Notes: a model not told the origin generated them from the sequence alone. A DNA stretch of 64,000 nucleotides from Gnetum montanum (GCA_015680685.1 MNCI01017909.1:332289-396288); one strand, 5' to 3'; counted from the stretch's first letter, positions 1 to 11,926 are shown. Made by a program: numbers and translations.

Positions 1-383
1 TACCTAAGATTGGCTTCAATTTAGAAGAGACATCTCACTAGAAAATAGGACATCTACTCTTGGATGTAAATGTCTACTATTTTTAGGAGATGTCTCCTCA
101 ACTTTTAAGCTCTATTTTTAAGGCTTCCTCTTGTTAATTTTCCTTATTATCAGTCCTTAGAGCATATTCATTTTATTTGTAACCTTTGTTTTCATCCATG
201 CTTGTCCATGCTCTCATCTTGCCCATGTGGTCTTCATTTTGACATCTTGTTGTAAATCATGTTTCCTTGAGTTCTTAGGTCTTGTTGTGGAGTTCTTGTC
301 CATGTCCTACAGACACATTATCCACAATAAAAATTCTATGTTCATCATTTTCCCTAGGGTTTTTACATACCAAAAGATCAACA
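1..383 (-). repeat. 3' LTR of copia-type element (partial, runs off window)
   Basis: This stretch aligns with about 5332-5743 further right, sharing long stretches such as the one around 'ggagatgtctcctcaact'. Read on the minus strand, the LTR begins TGTTGATC at 383, directly after a purine tract, and its other end lies before the window. The right copy is somewhat longer because of a small insertion of agatgtct-like units. The two copies differ by many substitutions, so the insertion is old. Confidence 0.8.
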
Positions 384-397
384 ATCTTCCCCTTTTT
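384..397 (-). other. polypurine tract of the copia-type element
   Basis: On the minus strand the bases are AAAAAGGGGAAGAT, immediately followed by the LTR start TGTTGATC. A purine run abutting the 3' LTR is the usual plus-strand DNA priming site of LTR retrotransposons. It fixes both the orientation and the LTR boundary. Confidence 0.75.
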
Positions 398-744
398 GGT
401 GATGTCCAAAACTTAAGAAAATGGTTTAGTAAATATAAACTTTAAATAACAATAAACAATAAAAATAATTAAGACATAAATTCCAATGGTAGCCAAGGGG
501 AATTGGTGAGGTGAAAAACATAAGAGCTCAAGCCAATAGGTTCAATAAGAAACAAGAGATTTCCCAAACCTATCCAAGGGTCAACCTATCTATATAGCAT
601 AATAGATTAATATAAAAAGCATAAAGTTACAAGTGTCTATCCATACATATACATATTATCGTTGTCCAAACCATAATGTACAAATTGTCCAAAAATTCTC
701 TCTCTTTTTGGACATCACCTAAAAGGAGGAGCAACCCAAGGACT
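398..744. other. non-coding internal sequence of the copia-type element
   Basis: AT-rich sequence between the PPT and the end of the second ORF. I see no coding remnant or structured repeat here. Confidence 0.5.
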
Positions 745-2343
745 CTAATTACTTACCTCAATGGCATTACCAAAATTCTCATTAGAAGTGGCTGTAGCAC
801 AAGAAGGTATGTAGGTCTCCTCATCATCATCATCACTGCTGGTATTGGTGCTAGAGACATGCTGCTTTTCATTGTCATCCAAAGATGGTAGCTGAACTAG
901 AGGCCTACATTGATGAAGCTTCATATAAAATCAAGATGAAGCTAGTGGATCTTGCTAGGATGGATCTTGATGTGAGGATGAGAAAGCATGCTTCCTTTGA
1001 TAAGATATAGGATCAATAGGTCTCCATTAGGAAGAAGTCCCAAAGATGCTCTCCATAACTTGCTACTCAAATGTCTGCAAAGCATCATCTTGATGATGAG
1101 AATTGGGTTTAGGATGCATGGGATTTGATAAATCCACATGGACATGTGCTGGTGATGTGTTGAGCTCCTCTGAATCTGATGCATTTCTTGAGTCATGAGC
1201 TTGAGAAGGCTGAGCTTCTACTAAATGTCTAGGTGGGGCTAGACAGTGCTCCTCATTATCTAATATGGAAGGAGTGGTAATCTTCTCAAACTACTTCCCA
1301 TTAGGAGGAAGTGATATTGTAGCTACATCCATTCTCTTATGAAGGCAAGAGTGAGTCCTATCAATTCTTCCAATAGTATGAGAAAAGGGCTTAAGCATCT
1401 TCTTCAAAGAAGAGTTCACCTAACCACCAATAAATTTAGAGGTTCTCAACTGAGGAGAGGCCTAAGATGGTAATGCAAATCCCTTCTTCCTTGATTTTTG
1501 AGGTATGGTGTTGGGTTTCGCATATTTAGCATGGGTGGAGCTCCTCTTTTCTAAGTACTCATCAAGGTTCCTCTTACCTTTAAGTAAAGGCATGTTAGGA
1601 CTAGGAACACCTCTATGTCAAATCAGCAAACTAATGAGCTGAGGATGCCCATAGATTCTCTCCTTGGTAAATAAGCCCAACGTGTCCTAAAAGAGAGTAT
1701 GACCCAAGCCCACTGGTTGTCCTCTAGTAAGGCAATAGAGAACAAATTCTTGGACTAGCAAAAAATAGTTATAGCTTCCTCCTTTTACAATGACATTATA
1801 TAAAACAATGAGAGAGAGGATGGAAGCATTAAGGATCATCTAACTCCTATAAATTCTTCCACTACATAGAGCCATTAACTCCCAAAACAAAGTATCACAA
1901 AATTCATCTTAGAAGATAGGAATCACACCATTCATGAAAATGTCATTCATGTAATGAATGGTGATCCTAAAACATCAGCACAAGGTATCCCAAGAATTTC
2001 ATTAACTACTTGGGGAGAAACATCAATCAACATACCTCCAACCATGGTATTGAAAGCCCCAATAGATGCATTAGTAATGACAATGTTACAATAGAATTAT
2101 TTGATGAGAATTTCAAGCACACAAAAATTCATAGAAATGAATGAAATCCAATTCAACACTTGAAAGAAACCCATCAAATCCTTCTAACAATAGTACTGAA
2201 AACAAAGAGATCATTCAAAGATAATAGAGATAGTTTGAGTTACCTGAAATTGATTTTGGGCCTTAATGGATCTAAATTATGGAGAATAAGTACTTGCAGT
2301 ATTGGAGGAATCTTCCTTTTACTTCTTCCTCTTTCTTGGCCAT
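745..2343 (-). pseudogene. broken ORF resembling the 'putative plant transposon protein' domain
   Basis: Read on the minus strand from ATG at 2343, this region stays coding-like for about 530 codons in spite of scattered stops and probable frameshifts, ending at a TAG at 747-745. Recognisable pieces include EFCDTLFWELMALCSG, a stretch ending VLYCLTRGQPVGLGH, KERIYGHPQLISLLI, and an acidic serine-rich C-terminal tail with SSDDDDEE. This pattern (a helical domain with '..FW..', then '..YCL..G..VN.G..') is what I know from the Transposase_32/plant-mobile-like ORFs of plant LTR elements; the family assignment is inference. It takes the place where pol would be expected downstream of gag. Its function is unknown. 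Confidence 0.5.
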
Positions 2344-3029
2344 GGCATTGACATTGCAACCTTCTTATGGGCCATGGATTTTGAAGAAAAAAGCACAACT
2401 CATTATTGTTGGTGAAGCCTTGGTCATTTCCCCTTGGTCGTCTATGCTTGAACTTGGAAGAATGAATGAAAATGAAGGTTTGAATTTATACAATCATAGC
2501 CATCAAGGGTTTTTTTATAAAAATATAGACATCTCCTTTGAGAGAGACATCTATGTCACATCTATAAAAAAATTAGGTAGACGTCTCACTTGAAACGTAG
2601 ATGTCTCTTTTATCATGAAGACATAAGTAGATGTCTTAGCAAGAAAAGGCTCAAGAATGGCTGTCAAGGATTCTAGTCTTAAGAGATATTCATACTAAAC
2701 TGAAAACCTACCTCTACTTACCTTTATTGATGAAGAAAATGAACATGCCTAAGGAGCTTGAGAATGAGATTCCTCTTTTGAGGTACCTAATCTTATGCAA
2801 ATTTCTTCTATTTCCAAAGACTAGATCCCCTTTACAAATTGGTTGGAGAGGTTTTTCTCATATCATCTTCTTTCCTTTTGATTATCTAAACCTTCCTAAC
2901 TTCCTTGTCCTTTTGATTTGTTCATATTTTCTTATTGTCTTGCATAGTTTCCTTGCTAGACACATTTGGATAAGACCAAGAAGTCTTGTGATATGTCCAG
3001 GTGTTCATATGATCATGCTTTAAATTGAA
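2344..3029. other. spacer between gag and second ORF, with LTR-like motif repeats
   Basis: No convincing coding remnant. Around 2525-2640 the sequence carries repeated gacatct/agatgtct units in both orientations, like those inside this element's LTRs. Confidence 0.45.
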
Positions 3030-4580
3030 AACTCATTGTTTATGCCTAAATTTATTACCATAATAACACCTAACCATTTTGTTTAGATTAAAGGTGTTAA
3101 ACCTTGAATATGCTCTTTTGTTAAATGTAGTACCGGTAGTTACCTCAATCTTTGAAGAGGCCTCTTGTTCAGATACATTTTGTGGGGATGCTTGTTTTTG
3201 TTGATAGCAACCTAGTCCACATTCATCATTTGCACTTCTTTCTTTCCCAATATCGATCTGAAGTGATTTTTTTTCCTTTGACCAATCTTTCATTTACGAG
3301 TTTAGCATTAGTCAGTTCTTCCTTAATCTACCGATAGGACAAGGTTAGTCTTTTATTCATAGTACTTATGTTTGAGGTTTCTTTTTTAAGGTCTAAAAGA
3401 TTTATATTTAATACAAAGACATCTTGATCCTTGTTTTTTAATTCTTTCTTTAATTTTTACAAAGATTTTGAAGAGATAGAAGTTCATTGCACAAGAGGTA
3501 ATACCTTTCTTTATCAATTTCCATTTGATCATCATCATCTGACATGCTAGTATCATCATTTGTAAGTGCCATATAGATGGATATGTGAATCTTTTGTAGT
3601 GTCATCCACCTCTTCTTCACTTTCCTCTCCATCATACTAGCTTGTATAGAAGTTGGTCTTTTCTGTATCCATGACAATCCTATCTTTTTGTTGCAACCTG
3701 CGACTGCTAGAACATTCAAAGGCCACATGGCCTCTTCCACTACATACCCAACATTCTATTGAAAAAGCATCAAAATTTGAATTTGAAAATTTCTTTCCTC
3801 TATCTTTACCTTTGGAGTTGGATTGGTTAAGTCCTGGTTGATTAAGGGTTCTTCCTTTTCTTGCTATAAGCCTTTGAACTCTTCTTGATAGAAGAGTATT
3901 TCTTCTTTTCTATTCAATTCTTATTTAGCTAATTCCTTCTCTTTGGATGCTAATTTCAAAGCAATAGGGTTTTCTTTTATTACTTCTTCACTTATGAGAT
4001 TTATTTCATAAGCAATAAGAACATTTTGGAGCTCTTCAAATTTTAAGACCAAAAAATATCTAATTTCTTCCATAGCTATAACCTTAGGTCTAAATTCAGG
4101 TTGTAGTGTTCTAATCATTTTAATGATTACATCACTTTTATGAAAGTCCTTACTTATGCCCCTAATTGTTGCAATTAGATCATTTTTCCTGGAAATATAA
4201 TCTGTAATCTTTCCACCTTTCCTCATTTTAAGTTTTTAGTATTCACTTTGCAAAACCAAAAGATTTGATTGTTTGACTATGGATGTACCCTCATAGGTAG
4301 CTTCTAAGATTTCCCAAAATTCTTTATTATTGAATTTAATGCATGATATAAACAATTTTTTGCTTTAAAATCATACATAAACTAATTTCTTTCTTTAGGC
4401 ATCCACTTGCTTTGTGGCTTGAGAGCCTTTTATGTGTTATCGATGTTCGATGTGAATCCTTCAAGAATTGACTTCCATACCTCAGATTTCATTAACTTGA
4501 AGAAACCTTGCATTCTTGCCTTCCATTAAGCAAAATCAAATTTGTCGAACAACAATGGCTTTGTGTAGGATGTCCTCTAC
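3030..4580 (-). pseudogene. copia-type gag (UBN2/Retrotran_gag_2), broken
   Basis: The minus-strand translation runs from a gag N-terminal signature (LFDKFDFA, then WKARMQGFFKLMKSEVW; about 4560-4460), through a helical capsid-like segment with IIKMIRTLQPEFRPKV and MEEIRYF (3921-4226), to a CCHC zinc knuckle CWVCSGRGHVAFEC near 3710-3755. A weaker second knuckle-like piece, RCYYGNKFRHK, lies near 3040-3080. Gag packages element RNA into virus-like particles. A paralogous gag on the plus strand at 31283-32515 shares the IRTL..K and MEEVRDF..LKFEKLQ signatures. Several stops and frameshifts make this copy inactive. Confidence 0.8.
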
Positions 4581-4624
4581 ATAGTTCACTCTTGAAAGTT
4601 AAAGCACGAACATAAGAGTAGCAG

Positions 4625-4636
4625 GCTTTAATACCA
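4625..4636 (-). other. primer binding site (initiator-Met tRNA type)
   Basis: On the minus strand the bases TGGTATTAAAGC follow the LTR end (CACA) after two bases. The plant copia PBS consensus, complementary to the initiator tRNA-Met 3' end, is TGGTATCAGAGC, so two positions have decayed. Confidence 0.65.
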
Positions 4637-4638
4637 CC

Positions 4639-5743
4639 TGTGGATCGAGAACTTAGAAGGGGGGTTGAATAAGTTTCCAAAATTAAAAAAGGCACTAGCC
4701 ACACAAAAACACCAAAGTTTACATGGTTCCCCAACTTGGGTAGTCCTCACTCAAAGAGTAGATTTCTTGCACACCTCTAGATTTTGTTTCTTTAAAAAGT
4801 GGTTTGAAGGACACCACACTCTATTCAAGATCTAAGCTCCACTCTAGAGTGTTTTCTAACTACAAAACCACTTAACCTTGCAAGGTTCCAACGAGCTTAG
4901 AATGTGGTTTTAGGGATCCCACAACCTTTACAAAAATTGAGCTCCACTTCAGATTATTTGGACATTATAAAACCACTCAATCCGATAGGATCCCAACAAG
5001 CTCAATATGGATGCTTTCTCACAAGAAGCACATCAACCTTGTAGGGCTATAAGAAGAAGAGAAAGACACAAGGAAAGAACGTAACTAAGTTTACAAGTCC
5101 TTGTACTTTGAAGCTTAATACGACATACAACTACGCAAATGATGTTACAATGAATAGCAAGAATACAATTACATAGACTAGATAATTTGGAGCTTCAATG
5201 TGAATAGTGCTTGCCCAATTCCTGAGATTTTGGCATCTCCTTATAGCCTTAGAGTTTTCAAAAACTCCTTAGAATTCATGCAACAATTACCAAACGGCTA
5301 GCATAGGTGTTTCCTTCAAGGTTGGGATGTCTACTTGAGATTGGTCTCAATTCAAGATAGACGTCTCACTAGAAAATGGGATGTCTTCTGTGGGATGTCT
5401 ACTAGAAGATGTCTACTCTTGGATGGACATGTCGACTACTTTTAGGAGATGTCTCCTCAACTTTTAAGCTCTATCTTCTAAGGCTTTCTCTTGTCAATTT
5501 ACCTTCTTGCTAGTCCTTGGAGCATCTTGATTTGATTTGTAGCCTTCATTTACATCCATTCTTGTCCATGCTCTCATCTTACCCATGTGGTCATCATTTT
5601 GACATCTCATTGTAGATCTCGTTTCCTTAAGTTCTCAAGTCATATTATGGAGTTCTTATCCATGTCCTATAAACACATTATCCACAACAAACATTCTATG
5701 TTCTCCATTTTCCTTAAGGTTTTGACATACCAAAAGGTCAACA
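4639..5743 (-). repeat. 5' LTR of copia-type element
   Basis: About 1.1 kb, beginning TGTTGACC at 5743 and ending ..CACA at 4639 on the minus strand, between the flanking viral sequence and the PBS. Its outer part matches 1-383. It contains clustered agatgtct/agacatct units (5335-5455). The five bases outside (5744-5748, acatt) would be the target duplication, but the partner lies outside the window. Confidence 0.75.
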
Positions 5744-5904
5744 ACATTCATAACTTCCTTTCCATTGATCCTAAAAACCTTCATACCAAAGAGTCACAAG
5801 TTTATTTTCATTAGGATAACATAAAGGTTCTTGGAAGATCTTAAAGTCAAACCTTCTCTTATTAACAAATCTATAAAATAAACATAAAATAGGCAAAAGA
5901 AATA
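5744..5904 (-). other. endogenous pararetrovirus copy A: sequence downstream of RNase H
   Basis: Non-coding viral segment just after the polyprotein stop. It is recognisable because its reverse complement reappears at about 26316-26480. The copy ends abruptly at the copia LTR, so the copia element probably inserted here. Confidence 0.6.
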
Positions 5905-8300
5905 CTAAGAGAGTTGATACTCTCTCATTAGAAAATATGCTAAACTATTATGCTTGACATTAATATATTTAGTGGGAAAATTAAAATTTGACAAATATAA
6001 AGCCCATATAATGAGTCTAGTATGAGAAACTTTATTTAAGGCTTTACTACCCAAGTATTTATCGAAGTGTTTAAAGTCACTTCGGATTATAACATGGGTA
6101 TTTTGCAAAAATAATCGAATTTTTTGATGCCTTTTACAATAGCTAATAATTCCTTATGGATGCTATGATAATTTAGTTGGGCATCTAAAAATTTACCTGA
6201 TGTATTTCTACAAATATAGATGGCATTATCTTATTGTTCTTTCAGCTCGTTAGAACTCTTATGAGGCATCCATTTCTGGAATGAGTTTACCATCAATTAG
6301 AAGTTGTAGCTTTGATAGTTTTGTACATTGGATTTTAATATTAATAATCATTTCTTTGTATTTTCAGGTCCAAGGAGAATGGTTTTATCCTAACATTCAT
6401 TCAAAAGATTCCTTTCTTGGGCCAAAGTTTTATAAAACCCTAAGGCATAATTGATACAACTGGGGAAGTGTTATAATTGAGTTTTATCTTTGATCTCATT
6501 TGGGAATTTTTAGATGGATTCTAATATGTGAGGTTGCAAAGCTATTAACCCATTTTGGATTTTGAGCCCTAAAACCTAGATAGAATGTTGAGCAATTGTC
6601 ATCTTTGTGGGAGAGAGGACTAACCCATTTTCATCAAATAATTGTTGGAAAATTTGGAAATTCTCTACATGTTGTGCGTTCTTAATCATAATAAGAATAT
6701 CATCAATATATATTAAAATAAAAGGTTACATACTAAAGATATTATTCATGCATTTTTGAAAAACGGAGGGAGCAATATTTATAAGGCTCTAGGTATACTA
6801 AAATTCATTTTTCATCTATCTTTTGGTTGGACTTGAATTTTCCAGAATCCTAATTTTAAATAAAACTTTGAGTACACATTAGTATGTAATAGTCTCTAAA
6901 AAATATCATCTATATTTGAAATAGGATGCTATACTAGCTTGATCAAGTCATTTAAAGGCTTGTAGTTTACTACCAATCTTTTTCTTCCCTCAAACTTGTT
7001 TGGCTCTTTTGTTTACATAGAAAGTGGCACATGTGAACATACTATTACTAGTTTGAATAAGCTTTTTCTCAAGTAACAGATTGATTTTGTGTTCACATTC
7101 TACTTTTAAAGAGGATTGCATACCAATATAATGAGCCTTGGTTTTAATTTTGATGTTATCCTTAAATTCTATAGTACACTAATGTTCCTTTTTATGCCTA
7201 AAAATAGTTGGATCATTAATTGCTAATTTAGCAAATCTTGTTTTAGTTTTTCAAATTCATCTTCCAATTTCCTAACATTATTAATTACCCATTGGTTATT
7301 GTGTTATTTCTATGTAATTTCTTAGGAAGGAAAATAACTAGAATACCAAGATTATCTTGTTAGATTTGTTCCAACTATTGTTATAAAGTTCGAGTCAATG
7401 ATGTAAGGTTCTAAGTCTTCTAGATTATCAATTCCAATAAATAGATCATAGGATATCATCTCACAGTGAAAAATTATAAGCTTGATGATCTTCCCATTAG
7501 GAAATCTGACTCGAATCTTTGCTTTATATTGGCTTCCTATCTTTTGAGTGTTGAATCTAATATAAGTCTTTGAGCTTTCTTGCCAAAGATGGATAGGTTT
7601 AATGTTTCATTTAGCTAAGGATACTCACCTCCTAAGTCTATTAATGCACCTACAAGATATGCCTTATAATATCTTATTTTAATAAACAAAGTACATATAT
7701 CCAACTAGTTCTAGCTTGGTTATTAGTACTTACTACTACAAATAGGCATTGCTTGAGTTTCCTCTTGACACTGTTGTTGCTAGAAACTTTCTTCTATTCT
7801 CTCTAATTCTTCATTTTCTTGAGTAGCCATTTGGATGAATCTCTTTAGTTGTTGGATGCGTTGCATTCACATTAAAGATTCATCTAATTTAGGTAGTTGG
7901 AATTCCAAAGAGTGTGAGTCCTCTTCCTATTGTTGCATTTCATTTTGTTTTTCCCATTCATTAGGCAGTGGTTGGGAATCTGGAAATTGTAATCATTGTC
8001 CTTCTATAATCATGCACTGTTCAGTGAGTTCTCTCTCTCTCTGTATGTGATTCATTGGTTAAGTTCCATAATGTAATTGATTTCATTGATTGAGAATTTT
8101 GCCTTTTCTTTCTTTAGTTTATCCAGCTATTGTTGGAGCATATGATGTGTTGGATCTCTTTCAATAGGATCTAAAGAGTTATGGTCTAGTGTGTTCATGG
8201 AACATACATAATAAACTTTAGCATCATCTTGGTTAGTATAATGGTTGTTTGCATCATAATCAAAATCACTATAATATAATCTTAGTACTCATTTGGTTCT
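5905..8300 (-). pseudogene. endogenous caulimovirid copy A: protease, reverse transcriptase, RNase H
   Basis: Read on the minus strand, the order is: an aspartic protease site near 7620-7650 with the expected D-S/T-G decayed to DLG; RT blocks near 6960-6850 (a basic VNYKPLND-like block, then a YSKF..K.GFW block), near 6780-6740 (APSVFQ), and the catalytic YIDD at about 6695-6710; then an RNase H tail with N-S-L-A..L-REY just before a TAG at 5905. The 'YSKFDLKSGFWQ' type of RT block and the 'HNSLADFLTRE' type of C-terminus are typical of Caulimoviridae rather than gypsy elements. Many stops and frameshifts break it, so it is a dead genomic copy. Exact genus is not determinable by eye; petuvirus/florendovirus-like single-polyprotein groups are the nearest in layout. 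Confidence 0.7.
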
Positions 8301-9975
8301 ATTAGGATATCTCCTGGTTTAGATGCTGGATTTTCATTAATGATAAAGTCATACTATTTTTGAAATAGATTATGTTGTGTAATGAAATTAATTTTGCAAG
8401 GATATTTATGTTTTTTAGAACAATTTCTAGCAAAATGATTTCCTTGGCAAAGGAAGCATTGGATAGATCCCTTATCTTGTTTGGTTTTACTACATTTAAA
8501 CATTCCTTGAAAAAATTTTCCAATCATTGTAGGTTGCCATTGTTTTTTTTTCTTTTATTTGCTTCTAACAACATTGGTGTTTTCTGTGCTTCTTATACGA
8601 GCGTTCCTCTTTAGTTTTGAGACCATAATATTCAAGACATATTTCTTGGCAAAACGATCTTCCTAGATGCTTTTCAATTTCATTCATCATCGATTGTGCT
8701 TTGATCACATGACACATTATTTTGTTCATTGTTTCAATATATTGCCTAATTTTGTTAAAGCTCATTGCTTCTACGAATTGTCTTTACTTATATAACTCTT
8801 GTTGATATTTTTCTACAAATGGAGGAGGAAAAGCACCAACTAAATGTTCTTTTGTAGTTCAATCATGTGTTGCCTTTCTTCGATAGTACCAATCTTCCAT
8901 CCTAGTGAAGAAAGGTCCTATGTCCTTAATATAATCTAATTTAGCTCTAAGGAATTTTTCTTTGTATTCATTGTCATAGTTAGTTTTGTCACCTATGAAT
9001 TCTTTTGTAATAACACTCAGGAAAAGGATTAGAGGGCCTTCTAAAAGTTGGATCCTAATTTCAGGATTAATCTAATTCCACCATCTTCTTTAGTTTCCTA
9101 GAAAGTTGAACACACAATTTTACATAGCATGCTCTATAGTTTTTCTTTCTAGAAACACTTTTCTATCTATTACGTTGTTGATTTGATCTATAACTTTTTG
9201 TCTTTTAGGTGAATCTAATATGTCCATGCTATATTTTGGGTCTTTTTTGCTCATTAACCTAGAAGAGACCTAAGGATATTCCTTAGGGTTTGGAGTAGGG
9301 GCAGGAATTTCTTCCTCATGGCCTATTCATTCCTCTTCATAATCTATGACTTAAGAGGATCCTTCATTGGCATTGATTATCTTGCCTTTTTCTTTCTATG
9401 CTAGTGTGGTTGTACTATGGCTAGGTTTTGAGTTAGAAGGTTTTTTAGTTGGAGGTGAATCAACATTTGTACCATAGGTTGGTATGTTTGTAGGAAGCTT
9501 GAGACTTCCTATAGATTGTTTAGGAACTCATCTTTGTACAAAAATGTTGATTTTTTTGATATCCTTTTAGGCCTTGACAACTTCATTTAGGCATCTTCTA
9601 GAAGTGAATAGAGTGGAGCTAAGGTGAGAGTTTGCCTAATTCTGTAGTTTTATGGTATCTGCAAGTGGATCAACAGAAAAATTTTGATATAATATGTGAG
9701 TTGTTTCAATTGGTTTTTGTTGCTCTGTTGAATTTATGCCTAAAGCTGGAATATATTCTCTATCAAACTCATCATCAGAACTCTCAACTTTGTTGTTTGT
9801 ATTAATTCAGAGTAGGGCATCACATTTTGCATAGTGGTAAGCAATTCCATGTTTTAGAATGGATGGGTGAGCACAAGATGTGTCTATTTCTGGTTCTTAT
9901 TCTAGAAGTTGGAGCATTGTTTTGTTAGTGTTTCTAGAGCTTATTCTATTAAAGATTTTCTTCACATCAGTTTTT
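8301..9975 (-). pseudogene. endogenous caulimovirid copy A: coat-protein region with zinc knuckle
   Basis: Between the movement-protein and protease regions. The clearest signature is a zinc knuckle on the minus strand at about 8405-8450, CFLCQGNHFARNC (C-x2-C-x3-H-x4-C), followed by a basic lysine-rich stretch. Upstream (8560-9300) the translation is acidic and lysine-rich with frame breaks, and includes stretches consistent with a capsid domain. Caulimovirid coat proteins carry one CCHC knuckle near their C-terminus, directly before protease-RT, as here. Boundaries are approximate. Confidence 0.55.
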
Positions 9976-10645
9976 ATCCTTAATTCTTCAAATAAGGATT
10001 TAAGCCTTTTTCTAACTTATTGTCAAATTTTGGTTCTAGTTTTGGTTCATTAATTCTAAAAGATCTATGATGAGGGATTTTGTTAGTAGGAGGTTTAGGT
10101 AAAGTACTTTTGTTCTTAGTTTTTGGTAGTTCTTCTACAGCAAAAGAGTTTTGTTCTATAAACTTTGGTGTCTTCAAATGAACTATATAACATTCTCTTC
10201 TTGATCCAGCTAGTTTTCTTGATGGTATGAAGTTATAAAAATCTTCAAAAGTGTCATTTATTTGGGGATAAAGTGTGTGGATTGGTAGGTCTTTGGTATT
10301 GATGTTTATTCCATTTTCTATGTTGGAAGATCCTACTAAGACAACTTCTTGTCCAAATGGGAGAAGAGTTCTTATACTAGTTGTTAAGCAGAGTTTAAAG
10401 CACAACCTAGTTCCTATTGTTGCATATACACCGCCATAATTCATTTCTACTGGAAGATAGACTATAAGCATTAAAGCATCATAAATATTTCTATCTCTAA
10501 GAAAAAGTGTGAAATTTGGAAGAGTAACTACAAGTGCATCTCGTTCAAAATTTCCTTTCGCTTATGTGAGGATTGCATCTTTGAAGTGCTTGAATCATTT
10601 GTCTATGAGGGCAATCCAATATGGGTTGTGTAGGCAATAGTTGAA
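9976..10645 (-). pseudogene. endogenous caulimovirid copy A: movement-protein region (30K-like), 5'-truncated
   Basis: An open stretch of at least 160 codons on the minus strand (10471-9980), continuing upstream in the same sense to about 10600. It has a hydrophobic beta-rich start (YDALMLIVYLPVEMNYG) and later VLVGSSNIENGININ, followed by a proline/lysine-rich linker. The beta-strand pattern and the position at the N-terminal side of coat protein, protease and RT suggest the 30K-family movement protein that moves virus through plasmodesmata. The copy stops at about 10645, where a rearranged second copy begins. The assignment rests on order and composition more than on an invariant motif. Confidence 0.5.
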
Positions 10646-10647
10646 AT

Positions 10648-10870
10648 GGGGATGGTTGCATTCTACTTTTAAAGAGGATGGCATACCAATCTAATGAATC
10701 TTGGTTTTAGTTTTGATGTTATCCTTGAATTCTATAGTACCCCAATGTTCTTTTTTATGCCTAAACATAGTCAGATTGTCACTTGCTAATTGGAGCAAAT
10801 TTTGTTTTAGTTTGTCAAATTCGTCTTCCAATTTCATAACACTATTAATTACCCCAATGTAATTTTTTGG
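10648..10870 (-). pseudogene. endogenous caulimovirid copy B, first part (RT N-terminal region)
   Basis: Nearly the same sequence as about 7100-7315 of copy A, for example 'ttctacttttaaagaggat' and the run around 'tgatgttatcctt'. It ends at the gypsy LTR, and the homology resumes on the far side of that element at about 24405. Copy B is therefore one locus split by the 13.5-kb insertion. Confidence 0.75.
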
Positions 10871-11762
10871 TGATGAAGCACTAAATAGTCGATGTGTCGA
10901 CTAGGCCGCGTATACGTGGCCGCGTCGACGCGGCCCTATCGATGCATCCCTCCATACGTCAACGTGGCCCCGTTTATGCATAGCCTGTTTTAGCCTATGA
11001 ATAAGTGGGCTTCCATCACACTTAGGTACCTTTTTGGCAGTTGTAGTGAAGCTCTTGCAATTTGTTTCCATGAGAGTTAGAATATTTTCCAAGTTCCCAT
11101 AGTAGGTGTAAGAAAGGTATCCGGCTCTTTATTCGAGCACTGATGTACCTGAGCCCATTGGCGTGAATGGCAATAAAGACGAGCTTTTCAAGCATTCCTT
11201 GCAGCAATTGGACTTAGTCATTTGATGCATTTAATAGTTTAATATTTCTATGCTTTAACAATTCCTTAAGTTTTCATTGTTATTATTTTAATCGCTATTT
11301 CTCTTTTATAGTTCATAGAAACCATAAGTACGACCATCTCAAACGTAAACCCAACACTTGGCAACCCAACAATGCTTAATGTCTAGTAACCCAGTAGTGG
11401 TTAGGGGATGCTCAGGATGTTCACAGAAGATGGGATCAGATACTTATGCTATGAAGAATTAAGATATAGATTAGGATAGTTTAGATTAAATAATATTCCA
11501 TTCCTTACTTTCCATTTCAAGAATTAGATGCTAGAAGATAAAGTGAAAAAGCCATAAAAAATCATTTGCCTCAATCTCACTTAGCCATCACAATCAGAAC
11601 ATCACAAGTGAGGTTGGGAAGACAATGACTGCTCTAACACAAGGTTTTTCGGGTTAGGGTTTGGTGTATGCAAAGTGCTTACAATCTACAGAATTTGACC
11701 AAGTCGCATGTGAATGCCTGTGATTCGCATGGTTGGATGTAGGGGTACCTAGCCGCTCATCA
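10871..11762 (+). repeat. 5' LTR of gypsy element
   Basis: 892 bp, starting TGATGAAGCA and ending ctcatca just before the PBS. It aligns with 23521-24394 from end to end except for the stretch replaced by an inverted segment in the right copy. A GC-rich CpG-dense patch with a perfect palindrome lies at 10905-10975. The two LTRs differ at many positions, so the insertion is not recent. Confidence 0.85.
10918..10935. repeat. 18-bp perfect palindrome in the gypsy LTR
   Basis: GGCCGCGTCGACGCGGCC equals its own reverse complement. It sits in a short CpG-rich island within otherwise AT-rich sequence. A related but weaker patch (tgtatacatggccctgtcg) recurs in the element's spacer near 19977-19996. 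Confidence 0.85.
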
Positions 11763-11781
11763 TTGGCACTGTTGCCAGGGA
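11763..11781 (+). other. primer binding site of gypsy element
   Basis: ttggcactgttgccaggga follows the LTR end directly. It is a slightly decayed form of the TGGCGCCGTTGCCGGGGA site common in Tat/Athila-type elements. Decay is at CpG positions (gcgcc to gcact), as deamination would give. Confidence 0.7.
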
Positions 11782-11926
11782 CTGTTAGTCTTACATGTGC
11801 CATTTTACCTTAGCAAAATTATCATTCATGTCATTGGAATAGACCCAGGATAGTAAAATCTATGCATGCTAGGTAGACTAAGTAAAGAGTAAGGTACACC
11901 AATTAGTGGATCATCTAATATCCAAC

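Noticed and set aside
10901-11092. Minus-strand open frame in the gypsy LTR
   Set aside because: LTR sequence with a palindromic GC patch; the right LTR does not keep the frame.
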